Source: Janibacter melonis (lineage in GTDB: Bacteria > Actinomycetota > Actinomycetes > Actinomycetales > Dermatophilaceae). Taken from it: a DNA stretch of 64,000 nucleotides. The DNA lies in contig NZ_JAJBZM010000001.1 of the NCBI RefSeq assembly GCF_020567375.1, positions 233,396 to 297,395 of the forward strand. The letters are read 5' to 3'. Every line of letters begins with the position of its first letter. Position 1 is the stretch's first letter. Positions 50,034-61,507 of this stretch are shown one piece after another. The notes under the pieces were generated by a model. The model was not told where the DNA came from and did not search any database. It saw only the letters and a list, made by a program, of their open reading frames with translations. The translations under genes were made by a program, and so were the position numbers.

Positions 50034-50502
50034 CCGTCTCCGGCGCCTGCTCCTGCATGCGGATCGGCGTCCCGCGCTGGACGGTGCGGGAGACCGTGCA
50101 CAGCCGGTCGCGCGACTGGGCGACGGCACGCGGCAGCATCTCGCGGGCCCGGTCGCCGTCCTCGCCCGCGGGGAAGCGCAGGGTGAAGGTGACGTCGAGG
50201 TCGACCATGTGGTTGCCGTCCTGCGGCGTCGAGGTCTTCGTGCCGCTCGCGACCACCTCGAAGTGCTCGGGCTCGGCCCGGCGGCTCGTGATGTGGTCGA
50301 CGTCGACGGCGCTGCACCCGGCGATGGCCGCGAGGAGCAGCTCGACGGGCGTGAAGTCGTCGTCCTCGCCGCTGCCCAGGGCGATGCTGCCGCCACGCGC
50401 GTTGCGCGCCTCGTAGCGCCCCAGCCCGGTGCGAGACAGCGAGACCTCACGATGCCCTGGTCCGGTCCCGCCGGTCGTCTCGGCGTCGTCCTGCTGGCTC
50501 AT
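50026..50502 (-). CDS. OsmC family peroxiredoxin-like protein
   Basis: A 158-residue OsmC/Ohr-family protein. Typical motifs are FTPVELLLAAIAGCSAVDVDHI, with one reactive Cys near residue 65, and DVTFTLRF, and a second conserved Cys at DRLCTVSRTV near 137. Members reduce organic hydroperoxides with thiols. AGGAG lies 4 bases before the ATG at 50502; a longer start at 50544 is not family-like. It is coupled to the FAD monooxygenase by an 8-base overlap, which hints at a shared redox role. Confidence 0.88.
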   Translation of the reverse strand: MSQQDDAETTGGTGPGHREVSLSRTGLGRYEARNARGGSIALGSGEDDDFTPVELLLAAIAGCSAVDVDHITSRRAEPEHFEVVASGTKTSTPQDGNHMVDLDVTFTLRFPAGEDGDRAREMLPRAVAQSRDRLCTVSRTVQRGTPIRMQEQAPETDG

Positions 50503-50609
50503 CGCGCTCCTGGGGTCGAGGGGAGATCGGGGTGCGCGTCCCATCTTCGTCAGAGCGGGTCGCCCACGCCACCCGGTGACCAGGGCTGGGATCGTCCTAC
50601 GGTGGCGTC

Positions 50610-51239
50610 ATGACCTCCCACGGCCACGGCCGCCTCGTCCTCGTCCGTCACGGCCAGACGCAGTGGAGCCGCGACGGGCGGCACACCGGGCTCACCGACC
50701 TGCCGCTGCTGCCCGAGGGCGAGGCCGACGCTGCCTCCCTTCGCCCGTACCTCGCCCGCCTCGACCTCGCTGTCGTCCTGTCCTCCGACCTCGGGCGGGC
50801 GCTGCGCACGGCCGAGCTCGCGGGGCTCACGCCCGAGGTCGACCCGGACCTGCGCGAGTGGGACTACGGCGGGGCCGAGGGCCGCACGACCGAGCAGGTC
50901 CGAGAGGACGAAGGGGGTCGGTGGACCGTCTTCGACGGCGTGCCGCCGGGGCAGACCCCCGGCGAGACCGTCGAGGAGGTCGCCGCGCGCGCCTCGCGCG
51001 TCCTCGCCCGGGTGCGGCCGGTGCTCGAGGGCGAGCACGCGGCCCCGGCCGACGTCTGCCTCGTCGGGCACGGGCACGCCCTGCGCATCCTCACCGCGGT
51101 CTGGCTCGGGCACTCGCCCCGCCTGGCCGCCCAGCTCGAGCTCTCCCCCGGCTCGCTCAGCCTGCTCGGCCGCTACCGCGAGGACGCGTCGGTCGTCGCG
51201 TGGAACGTGCCCGCCACCGGTCTCGACGCCCTCGTCTGA
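50610..51239 (+). CDS. Histidine phosphatase (phosphoglycerate-mutase-like)
   Basis: A 209-residue branch-1 histidine phosphatase. The catalytic LVRHGQT motif is at about 11-17, the second Arg lies in SSDLGRALRTAELAG, the acid is in DLREWDYGGAEG, and the second His is in CLVGHGHALRIL. The wording is close to the cofactor-independent acid-phosphatase or phosphoglycerate-mutase-like proteins of actinobacteria; the substrate is unknown. TACGGT at 50598-50603 lies 6 bases before the ATG, so it is probably leaderless. The stop codon is followed at once by CCCCCTTCGCC. Confidence 0.88.
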   Translation: MTSHGHGRLVLVRHGQTQWSRDGRHTGLTDLPLLPEGEADAASLRPYLARLDLAVVLSSDLGRALRTAELAGLTPEVDPDLREWDYGGAEGRTTEQVREDEGGRWTVFDGVPPGQTPGETVEEVAARASRVLARVRPVLEGEHAAPADVCLVGHGHALRILTAVWLGHSPRLAAQLELSPGSLSLLGRYREDASVVAWNVPATGLDALV

Positions 51240-51306
51240 CCCCCTTCGCCCGGCACCCCTTCGCCCCCTTCGCCGGTCGTGGGTCTCACCACCAGCGGCG
51301 GGGCCG

Positions 51307-52788
51307 CTACGGCAGCGGCCAGGTGTGCACCGGCTCGTTGGTGTGCATGTGCTCGACGTACAGCTCGAGCATCTGCGACAGGGCGCTCGCCCGGTCGGCC
51401 CCGCGCTCCTCGAGCCGGCGGACCGCCTCGGTCTGCCACACGGCGCCGTTCTGGCCCGTCGTGCAGCGTCCCTCGATGACGGAGAGGTAGCGGTCGCTCA
51501 CGGCCGGTGAGACGCCCCAGTCCTCGAGCCCACGGGCCGCGACCGGCAGCAGGTGGCGCAGGGTGAGCTCGTCGACCCCGACCTCCCCCTGGCCCGGCCA
51601 GTAGAGCCGGGCGTCCATGCCGCCGCGCGCCGCGGCCTCGAAGTTGGCCCGCGCCGCCGCGAAGGACAGCCGGGTCCACACGGGACGCTCCTCGGTGGCC
51701 AGCGTGCGCACGAGCCCGTAGTAGAAGGCGGCGTTGGCCATGACGTCGACGATCGTCGGGCCCGCGGGCAGGACGCGGTTCTCGACCCGCACGTGGGGCT
51801 TGCCGTCGGCGATGTCGTAGATCGGGCGGTTCCACCGGTAGACGGTGCCGTTGTGGAGGTTGAGCTCGGTGAGGGCGGGGGTGCCGTGCTCCTCGAGGAC
51901 GGCCACGGGGTCCTCGTCGGTCGACTCCGCGAGCAGCGCCGGGAAGTAGCGCACGTTCTCCTCGAAGAGGTCGAAGATCGAGGTGATCCAGCGCTCGCCG
52001 AAGAAGACGCGCGGGCGAACACCCTGGTTCTTCAGCTCGATGGGGCGCGTGTCCGTGGCCTGCGCGAAGAGCTCGATGCGGGTCTCCGCGTGCAGCCGGC
52101 GGCCGAAGAAGAAGGGCGAGTTCGCGGCGAGCGCGACCTGGGGGGCGCTCACCGCCTGCGCGGCGTTCCAGTGGTCGGCGAAGTCGGAGGGGCTCACCTG
52201 GAGGTGCAGCTGGACCGAGGTGCACGCCGACTCGGGTGCGATGGAGTCGGCGAAGGTCTCCAGCCGCTCCCCCGTCGGCCCCTCGATGTCGATGACGATG
52301 TCCTCGCCGCGCGCCTCGAAGATCGAGTCGTTGAGCGCGGTGTAGCGGTTGTTGCGGCTGATCCACTCGCCCTGGAAGTGCTCCGGGCGGATCGTCGGCA
52401 GGATCCCGATGGGCACGATGCGCGCGCCGACCGCCCGCGCGCGCTCGTCGGCGGCGTCGAGAGAGGCGCGCAGGTCCTGCTCGAGGGCGAGGGCGGCGTC
52501 GCCGGGCAGCGGGCGGGGGGCGACGTTGAGCTCGATGTTGTACTGAGCGAGCTCGGTCTGGTAGCCGGGGTCGTCGATGGCGGCGAGGACCTCGGCGTTG
52601 GCGAAGGCGGGATCGGCCGCCTCGTCGAGGAGGTTGAGCTCGATCTCGAGCCCGGTGAGGGGCCGCTCGGCCTCGAAGCTCGACTGCGCGAGCATCCGCT
52701 CGAAGACGTCGAGGTCCTGGTGGACCTTCTCCCGGTAGCGCTGACGCTCCTCTCGCGAGTAGCTCTGCGCCGATACTTCCTTGCCCAC
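51307..52788 (-). CDS. Glutamate--cysteine ligase-family (GCS2-like) enzyme
   Basis: A 493-residue carboxylate-amine ligase of the GCS2 superfamily. Recognisable parts are ERPLTGLEIELNLLDEAADP (metal/ATP site), QYNIELNVAPRPL, SVQLHLQVSPSDFADHWN and HVRVENRVLPAGPTIVDVMAN. Actinobacteria use mycothiol rather than glutathione, so the real product may be gamma-glutamyl-cysteine or another gamma-glutamyl amide. No ergothioneine genes are next to it. AGGAGG 5 bases upstream supports the GTG at 52788, and a minus-strand TAGCCT (52840-52835) is a likely -10 element with a leader of about 40 bases. Confidence 0.85.
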   Translation of the reverse strand: MGKEVSAQSYSREERQRYREKVHQDLDVFERMLAQSSFEAERPLTGLEIELNLLDEAADPAFANAEVLAAIDDPGYQTELAQYNIELNVAPRPLPGDAALALEQDLRASLDAADERARAVGARIVPIGILPTIRPEHFQGEWISRNNRYTALNDSIFEARGEDIVIDIEGPTGERLETFADSIAPESACTSVQLHLQVSPSDFADHWNAAQAVSAPQVALAANSPFFFGRRLHAETRIELFAQATDTRPIELKNQGVRPRVFFGERWITSIFDLFEENVRYFPALLAESTDEDPVAVLEEHGTPALTELNLHNGTVYRWNRPIYDIADGKPHVRVENRVLPAGPTIVDVMANAAFYYGLVRTLATEERPVWTRLSFAAARANFEAAARGGMDARLYWPGQGEVGVDELTLRHLLPVAARGLEDWGVSPAVSDRYLSVIEGRCTTGQNGAVWQTEAVRRLEERGADRASALSQMLELYVEHMHTNEPVHTWPLP

Positions 52789-52963
52789 TCCGGCCTCCTG
52801 GGGTCGGTCCGCCGCGGTCGCGACCTGGGTGCCCAGGCTAGACGTCAGACCCGCGCCACGACGGGCGAGCGCGGGGGTCGGTCGGGGCCGCTCGTGCCAG
52901 GTCGGCGGCGGCACGCCCCACGAGGTCCGGGGCGTTGTCGGCGCGGGCTCGTACGGTCGTGCC

Positions 52964-54136
52964 ATGCGGCTGATCCACACCTCCGACTGGCACCTCGGAC
53001 GCGCCTTCCACGGCGTCCGGCTGCTCGACGCGCAGGCCGCCTACCTCGACCACCTCGTCGAGACGGCCCGCTCCGAGCGCGTCGACGCGGTCGTCGTCGC
53101 CGGCGACGTCTACGACCGGGCCATCCCCGCCCCCGACGCGGTCGAGCTGCTCTCCGACGTGCTCCACCGGCTGCAGGCGGTGGGGACCCAGGTGGTCCTC
53201 TCCCCCGGCAACCACGACTCGGCACGCCGGCTGGGCTTCGGGTCCGGGCTGCTCGAGCACGCCGGGGTCCACATCCGCACGAGCGTCGACGACCTCGCCC
53301 GGCCGGTGCTCGTCGGCGACGGCGCGATCTACGCGCTGCCCTACCTCGACCCCGCATCGGTGAGCGTCACCGACGCCCTCGAGGTGAGCACCCGCAGCCA
53401 CGCCGCCGTCATCTCCGCCGCGATGGACCGGGTGCGCGCGGACGCGGCGACCCGAGGACCGCGCACCGTCGTCGCCGCGCACTGCTTCGCCGTGGGCGGG
53501 GCGAGCAGCGACTCCGAGCGAGACATCGCCTGCGGCGGTGTCTCGGCCGTGCCGACCTCGGTCTTCGACGGGGTCTCCTACGTCGCCCTCGGCCACCTCC
53601 ATGGGGCGCAGCAGGTCGGCGAGCGGGCCTGGTACAGCGGGTCTCCCGTCGCCATGTCCTTCTCCGAGGCGGGGCACACGAAGTGCTCGCTGCTCGTCGA
53701 GGTCGACGAGACCGGCACGGCGCACGTCGAGCGGGTCGCGGCCCCGGTGACCCGACGCCTGGCCACCCTGCGCGGCGACCTCGAGGACCTCCTCGCCGAC
53801 CCGACGCTCGAGGACGCGCGGGACGCGTGGGTGCAGGCCACCCTCACCGACACCCTCGCCCCGCGACGGGCGATGGAGCAGCTGCGCACCCGCTTCCCGC
53901 ACACCCTCTCGCTCGTCCTCGACCCCCGGGGCGGCGTCGTGCGCGAGCACCGGCGCCCCAGCCAGGTGGCCGGTCGGGCCGCGGTCGAGGTGTGCACCGA
54001 CTTCGTCGCGGACGTGCGTCCCGGCGGCACCGTCGGTGACGACGAGCGCACGCTCCTGCGCGAGGCCGTCGAGGCCGTGCAGCGGGCGCACGACGACGAG
54101 GGCAGCGCGACGACCCGTGAGCGGGGCGTCGCGTGA
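52964..54136 (+). CDS. sbcD: DNA repair exonuclease subunit SbcD (Mre11-like)
   Basis: Manganese-dependent nuclease subunit that opens hairpins and processes DNA ends with SbcC. The 390-residue protein has the metallophosphoesterase motifs HTSDWHLGR (6-14), VVAGDVYDR, SPGNHDSARR, VVAAHCFAVGG and VALGHLHGAQQ, followed by the capping domain. TACGGT at 52952-52957 lies 6 bases before the ATG, which predicts a leaderless mRNA. The stop overlaps the sbcC start as GTGA, so both subunits are made together. Confidence 0.96.
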   Translation: MRLIHTSDWHLGRAFHGVRLLDAQAAYLDHLVETARSERVDAVVVAGDVYDRAIPAPDAVELLSDVLHRLQAVGTQVVLSPGNHDSARRLGFGSGLLEHAGVHIRTSVDDLARPVLVGDGAIYALPYLDPASVSVTDALEVSTRSHAAVISAAMDRVRADAATRGPRTVVAAHCFAVGGASSDSERDIACGGVSAVPTSVFDGVSYVALGHLHGAQQVGERAWYSGSPVAMSFSEAGHTKCSLLVEVDETGTAHVERVAAPVTRRLATLRGDLEDLLADPTLEDARDAWVQATLTDTLAPRRAMEQLRTRFPHTLSLVLDPRGGVVREHRRPSQVAGRAAVEVCTDFVADVRPGGTVGDDERTLLREAVEAVQRAHDDEGSATTRERGVA

Positions 54137-57100
54137 GGCTGCACCGTCTCGAGGTCGAGGCCTTCGGCCCCTTCGCGTCACGGCAGGTCGTCGACTTCGA
54201 CGCGCTCGGCCAGACCGGGCTCTTCCTCATCACCGGGCCGACCGGGTCGGGCAAGACGAGCCTGCTCGACGCCATCTCCTTCGCGCTCTTCGGTCAGCTG
54301 CCGGGGGTGCGCGGGGCGAAGGCCCTGCACAGCCAGCACGCCGACCCGAGCACCCCGCCCGAGGTCGTCCTCGAGGTCACCCTCTCCAGGCGACGGCTGC
54401 GGATCACCCGGCGGCCCGCCTTCGAGCGGCCGGGCCGCAAGACGCCGGTCCAGGCCGCGATCGTCCTCGACGAGCACCTCGGCGGGCGGTGGACGACGCT
54501 CACGCAGCGCCTCGACGAGGCCGGCCGCGTCATGGAGGACGCGCTCGGGATGACCCGCGAGCAGTTCCACCGCGTCGTCGTGCTCCCCCAGGGCGACTTC
54601 GCCTCCTTCCTCCACGCGAGCAGCGACGACCGCGGCGACCTGCTGCGGCGGCTCTTCGACGTCGAGACCTACGCCGGCGTGCAGGACTGGCTCCTCGAGG
54701 AGCGGCGCCGCGTCGAGCAGGTCGACCGCGACGCGGCTCGCGACCTCGACCGGCTGCGCGAGGAGGCCGTCCCCCTGCTCGCGAGCGGGCCCGGTGACGG
54801 CGACGAGCCGGCCGTGGGGGCCCCGGCCGACCACCCCGAGCCCGCCGGCGCCGCGGCCGCCGACGGGACGCTCTCGCAGCTCGACGCCGCGGGGCTCGCC
54901 GACCTCCTCGCCCGCACGCAGCAGGCCGCCGAGGGCGAGCACGTCGAGTCCGCGGCAGCGGTCGAGCTCGCCGAGGCCGCGCTGCGGCAGCACGAGCACC
55001 AGGCCCGCCTGGCCCACCAGCAGGCCGCCAGCCACGACCGCGGGACCCAGGCCGCCGTGACCCGCGACGAGCTGCTCGCCCGCGCCGACGAGCACGACGC
55101 CGCGTCCCGGTCGCTCGCGCGCTCCGCGGCGGCCCGTCGCGCTCTCGGGGCCCTCCCGGCGCTGACCCGGGCTCAGGAAGACCTGCGCCGGGCGCACGAG
55201 CAGACCAGCACCGCACGCGCGGCGCTTCCACCGCTCGCCCCGGCGGCCCGCGGCGATCTCGAGCGCTGGGTCGCTGACGTCGCCGGCGCCTCGGCCGACG
55301 TCGCGAGCGCCCAGCACGAGGCCCGGTCGCTCGTCGGACGGCTGGACCGTCAGCCGGGGCTGGTCGACGAGCGGGAGCGTGCTGCCGCCGACCTGGCGGC
55401 GGTCGCCCCGGCACGAGACGCGCTGCACGCCGAGCTCGAGGCGGCCCAGCAGTCCCGGGACGCGGCCGCTGCGGCTGCCGCCGAGCTCGAGACCATCACC
55501 ACCCGGGCGGCTCGGCTGCGTCGCGCGCTCGACGTGCGGCGGCGCCTCGACGACGTGCGGGGGCGTGCGCTGCCTGCCGCGGCGGACGTGGTCCGCGACG
55601 CGCGCGACCGGGCGCAGGACGCCCGGCAGCGCTACCTCGACCTCTTCCAGGCCCGGCTCGACGGCATGGCGGGCGAGCTCGCCGCCGCGCTCGTCGAGGA
55701 CGCGCCGTGCGCCGTCTGCGGCTCGACGGCCCACCCCGCCCCGGCCGCGACCGGAGAGCTCGTCGAGCCGGTCGCCGTCGAGCGCGCGCTCACCGCGAGC
55801 ACGCTGGCCGCCGACGCCCTCGCCGAGGCGCAGGGACGCCAGACCGAGGTCGAGGTCGAGGTCGCGGCACTCGTCGCCACGCTCGGTGAGGAGGTGCGCG
55901 AGGCCGACAAGATCGCCGTCGATCTCGAGCAGACCGAGCCGGCCGCCCGGGCGTGCTCCGAGCATGCCCGCGAGGCCGAGCGGCTGGGCCGTGCCGTCAC
56001 CGGCCTCGTCACGCGCCTGGAGCGTCTCGCGGGCGAGGAGGACCGTCTCGTGCAGGCCCTCACCGCCGCGACCACCCGTCATGACACCGGACTGGCCGCC
56101 CTCGTCGCCTCTCACGACGACGTCGTCTCCTCGCTCGCGGCCCATGCCGCGGGGTGCCCGTGCGGTGCGGTGTCGCCGGCGGGCTCCTCGAGCGGGGTGG
56201 ACGCCGCCGCCGAGCGAGCCGGTGACCTCGTCCTGGACGACCTGCTCGTCCATCGGGTCGAGACCACGGTCCGCGCGGCCGTCCAGGTCGCGCAGGAGCA
56301 CGAGCGCCACCTGCGGGCGGGCGAGCGCCTGCTGTCGGCACTCGACGCGCACGACGCCGCGACGGGGCGTCACGACAGCGCGGCCGCGGAGCTCGCGAGA
56401 GCGCTCGAGGCCGAGGGCCTGACGGACGTCGACGAGGCTCACAGCCATCTCCTCCAGGCGGAGCAGGTGGCGGGGCTCGAGCGGGCCGTCGCCTCCTACG
56501 CCTCCCGTCTCGCCGCGGCCCGCGCCGTCCTCGACGAGCCCGAAGTCGTGGCCGCCCTCGCCTCTGCCCGGCCCGACGTCGAGGCCGTCGACGAGCAGGC
56601 CCAGCACGCCCGGTCCCGGTGGACCGAGGCGACGCACCGCACCGCCGAGCTCTCCCAGGTGGTCGGCGCGCTGCGCTCCGCAGCCCGACGTGCGCGCGCC
56701 CTCGCGCAGACATCGGGCGACCTGGCCTCCCGGCGCGACCTCGTGACGAGCGTCGCCGACCTGACCTCCGGTCGCGGCCCGCACAACCCCGACGGCGTCT
56801 CGCTGACGACGTACGTCCTGGCCGCCCGCCTCGAGCGCATCGTCTCCATCGCCAACGAACGCCTCGACGCGATGGTCACCGGCCGCTACGAGCTCGCCGT
56901 CGACCACGGGCGTGGCGGCGACCGCCGTCGGCGCGGCGGCCTCGGTCTCCTCGTCCACGACCGGTGGAGCGGCGAGACGCGCGCGGCGACGACCCTGTCC
57001 GGGGGCGAGACCTTCATGGTGTCCCTCGCCCTGGCGCTCGGCACCGCCGACGCCGTGCGCGAGGAGTCCGGTGGCAGCGAGCTCGAGACGCTCTTCGTCG

Positions 57101-57300
57101 ACGAGGGCTTCGGCTCGCTCGACGACGACGCGCTCGAGGAGGTCATGGCCGTCCTCGACGAGCTGCGCGCCGGGGGCCGGGCCGTCGGTGTCATCTCGCA
57201 CGTCGCGGACATGCGCCACCGCATCCCCACCCAGCTCACCGTCACCCGCCGGGTCGACGGGTCGAGCGTCTCCGTCGTCGAGGACGCCGACGCGGCCTGA
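54133..57300 (+). CDS. sbcC: DNA repair ATPase subunit SbcC (Rad50-like)
   Basis: A 1055-residue SMC-like ATPase. Walker A GPTGSGKT is at 35-42. Two long Ala/Glu/Arg-rich coiled-coil arms follow, with the zinc hook CAVC at 526-529 at the tip. The ABC signature LSGGETFMVSLALALG is near 955-970 and Walker B LFVDEGFGSLD at 987-997. The hook has the standard CxxC form. The GTG at 54133 overlaps the end of sbcD. A strong hairpin follows 205 bases after the stop. Confidence 0.96.
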   Translation: MRLHRLEVEAFGPFASRQVVDFDALGQTGLFLITGPTGSGKTSLLDAISFALFGQLPGVRGAKALHSQHADPSTPPEVVLEVTLSRRRLRITRRPAFERPGRKTPVQAAIVLDEHLGGRWTTLTQRLDEAGRVMEDALGMTREQFHRVVVLPQGDFASFLHASSDDRGDLLRRLFDVETYAGVQDWLLEERRRVEQVDRDAARDLDRLREEAVPLLASGPGDGDEPAVGAPADHPEPAGAAAADGTLSQLDAAGLADLLARTQQAAEGEHVESAAAVELAEAALRQHEHQARLAHQQAASHDRGTQAAVTRDELLARADEHDAASRSLARSAAARRALGALPALTRAQEDLRRAHEQTSTARAALPPLAPAARGDLERWVADVAGASADVASAQHEARSLVGRLDRQPGLVDERERAAADLAAVAPARDALHAELEAAQQSRDAAAAAAAELETITTRAARLRRALDVRRRLDDVRGRALPAAADVVRDARDRAQDARQRYLDLFQARLDGMAGELAAALVEDAPCAVCGSTAHPAPAATGELVEPVAVERALTASTLAADALAEAQGRQTEVEVEVAALVATLGEEVREADKIAVDLEQTEPAARACSEHAREAERLGRAVTGLVTRLERLAGEEDRLVQALTAATTRHDTGLAALVASHDDVVSSLAAHAAGCPCGAVSPAGSSSGVDAAAERAGDLVLDDLLVHRVETTVRAAVQVAQEHERHLRAGERLLSALDAHDAATGRHDSAAAELARALEAEGLTDVDEAHSHLLQAEQVAGLERAVASYASRLAAARAVLDEPEVVAALASARPDVEAVDEQAQHARSRWTEATHRTAELSQVVGALRSAARRARALAQTSGDLASRRDLVTSVADLTSGRGPHNPDGVSLTTYVLAARLERIVSIANERLDAMVTGRYELAVDHGRGGDRRRRGGLGLLVHDRWSGETRAATTLSGGETFMVSLALALGTADAVREESGGSELETLFVDEGFGSLDDDALEEVMAVLDELRAGGRAVGVISHVADMRHRIPTQLTVTRRVDGSSVSVVEDADAA

Positions 57301-57505
57301 TCTGCGCACCGCCGGCCACGGGCACGACGAGACGGGGGCTGCAGCGGTCGGAGTGCAGGCGACCACCCCTCCCGGTACCGAGGCTCCCCCTTCGCCCGTC
57401 TCGACCCAGGACGAGCCGAACGCCCCGCTGAGCGCGCCTGCTGCCCCTTCGCCCTGGTCCCCCTTCGCCGGACCCCGCAGGCTCACGACGACCGCTCAGC
57501 AAGAC

Positions 57506-57552
57506 AAACCCCGGCTCCGCACGAGTTTCTTGCTCATGCGAAGCCGGGGTTT
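57506..57552. terminator. Near-perfect 20-pair hairpin between sbcC and gcvP
   Basis: AAACCCCGGCTCCGCACGAG (57506-57525) pairs with CTCATGCGAAGCCGGGGTTT (57533-57552) around a 7-base loop. The two imperfect positions are C-A in plus-strand RNA but become G-U wobbles in minus-strand RNA, so the stem is complete for gcvP transcripts. A T-run follows the stem in the minus-strand direction (GGGGTTTGTCTT). Confidence 0.85.
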
Positions 57553-57561
57553 ATCGGGTGA

Positions 57562-57576
57562 CCCGAGAAACTCGGG
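57562..57576. terminator. Short perfect hairpin CCCGAG-AAA-CTCGGG
   Basis: Six perfect pairs around AAA, 9 bases from the larger hairpin. AGAAACTCG within it (57566-57574) is also the exact complement of CGAGTTTCT (57522-57530) in the larger hairpin, so the two can form alternative pairings. Confidence 0.6.
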
Positions 57577-57594
57577 GCAGGTGAGACGAAGGGG

Positions 57595-60498
<2,904 letters not shown>

Positions 60499-60554
60499 CG
60501 AAGGCTCCCTCGGTGGTCAGGCACGGCAGGTCAGCCTCCCCATCTGTCACGCGC

Positions 60555-60674
60555 AACGGCGCTTCCAGAGGTGCCTGATCCGCGGGGTCCTGGCGCCTGA
60601 GAGGTTCCGGGGAGTTTGCCCCTTCGGCGCCCCGTCGACGTGGACGGGGACTCTCCCCCGCGGGGTGAGCAGCG
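60555..60674 (-). ncRNA. Glycine riboswitch (single aptamer with ghost partner)
   Basis: On the minus strand the leader shows GGGGGAGAGTCCCC, then GGCGCCGAAGGGGCAAACTC and CCTCTCAGGC, the conserved core of the gcvT aptamer. The part AGGACCCCGCGGATCAGGCACCTCTGGAAGC, taken as separate short elements (AGGACC, GCGGA, CACCTCTGGA), looks like the remnant stem of a second aptamer, as in singlet glycine riboswitches. A -10 element TAGTCT (60686-60681) places the transcript start near 60674. The leader runs into gcvP at 60498. Confidence 0.88.
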
Positions 60675-60757
60675 CCTCGCAGACTACCAGCGGTGCGACG
60701 AGGCAGGAGATCCCCCGCGGACGGGCGGGCTCCCGGCCCGGGTCACGGGCGAGCCGG

Positions 60758-61339
60758 TCAGGCGAGCTTCGCGCGGCGGCGCGCGCCGAGCTCGTCACCG
60801 GCGACCTCGGCGAGCTCGCCGGTCACGTCGTCGTAGCGCTCGGAGGGCAGCTCCATGAGCGAGCCCTCGACCTCGCGCCACACCCGGCCGACGGCGATGC
60901 CGAAGACGCCCTGACCGCCCTGGACGAGGTCGATGACCTCGTCGGCGGAGGTGCACTCGTACACGCTCGCCCCGTCGCTCATGAGGGTGATCTGAGCGAG
61001 GTCCTCGACCCCGCGCTCGCGCAGGTGCTGGATGGCGACCCGGATCTGCTGGAGCGAGACACCGGTGTCGAGCAGGCGCTTGACGACCTTGAGCACGAGG
61101 ATGTCGCGGAAGCCGTAGAGCCGCTGGCTGCCCGAGCCGTGCGCCCCGCGCACGGAGGGCTCGACGAGCCCGGTGCGGGCCCAGTAGTCGAGCTGGCGGT
61201 AGGTGATGCCGGCGGCCTTGCACGCAGCCGGACCGCGGTAGCCGATGTCCTCGCTGAGGTCCGGCAGGTCGTCATCGAAGAGGACGCCCTGCGCGCGCAC
61301 GGAGGGCTGCGGCTTGTCGTCCTGGGACGTGGTGTCCAC
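60758..61339 (-). CDS. MerR family regulator (Rv1830-like)
   Basis: A 193-residue MerR-type regulator. It has a disordered N-terminus (about 1-30), then the winged helix YRGPAACKAAGITYRQLDYWARTGLV, the wing SVRGAHGSGSQRLYGFRDI, and the dimerisation helix VVKRLLDTGVSLQQIRVAIQHL. The C-terminal part (about 125-193) has no metal-ligand Cys. It corresponds in position and length to mycobacterial Rv1830 (McdR/ResR), which controls growth-related genes. AGGAGG 4 bases upstream supports the GTG at 61339. The promoter at 61411-61439 is strong. Confidence 0.9.
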   Translation of the reverse strand: MDTTSQDDKPQPSVRAQGVLFDDDLPDLSEDIGYRGPAACKAAGITYRQLDYWARTGLVEPSVRGAHGSGSQRLYGFRDILVLKVVKRLLDTGVSLQQIRVAIQHLRERGVEDLAQITLMSDGASVYECTSADEVIDLVQGGQGVFGIAVGRVWREVEGSLMELPSERYDDVTGELAEVAGDELGARRRAKLA

Positions 61340-61384
61340 CGTGCCTCCTGCGCGTGACGGGCCCCTGCGGGCCCGCCGAGGGAA

Positions 61385-61439
61385 TCACACCGCTGTGGTG
61401 CGACTCCTCCACGGTACGGCGGGCCCGGGAGGGGGTCAA
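61385..61439 (-). promoter_or_regulatory. Promoter and operator-like repeat upstream of the Rv1830-type regulator
   Basis: On the minus strand TTGACC (61439-61434), a 17-base spacer and TACCGT (61416-61411) make a near-consensus promoter. A 7-5-7 inverted repeat TCGCACC-N5-GGTGTGA (61403-61385) follows at the predicted transcription start with one mismatch. It could be an autoregulatory site. Confidence 0.65.
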
Positions 61440-61507
61440 CGACCGAGCCGTCCCCGCACCCGGGCGTGTCGGTCACGAAACGGTGTCGGCGATGACCGCC
61501 GCGGGCC

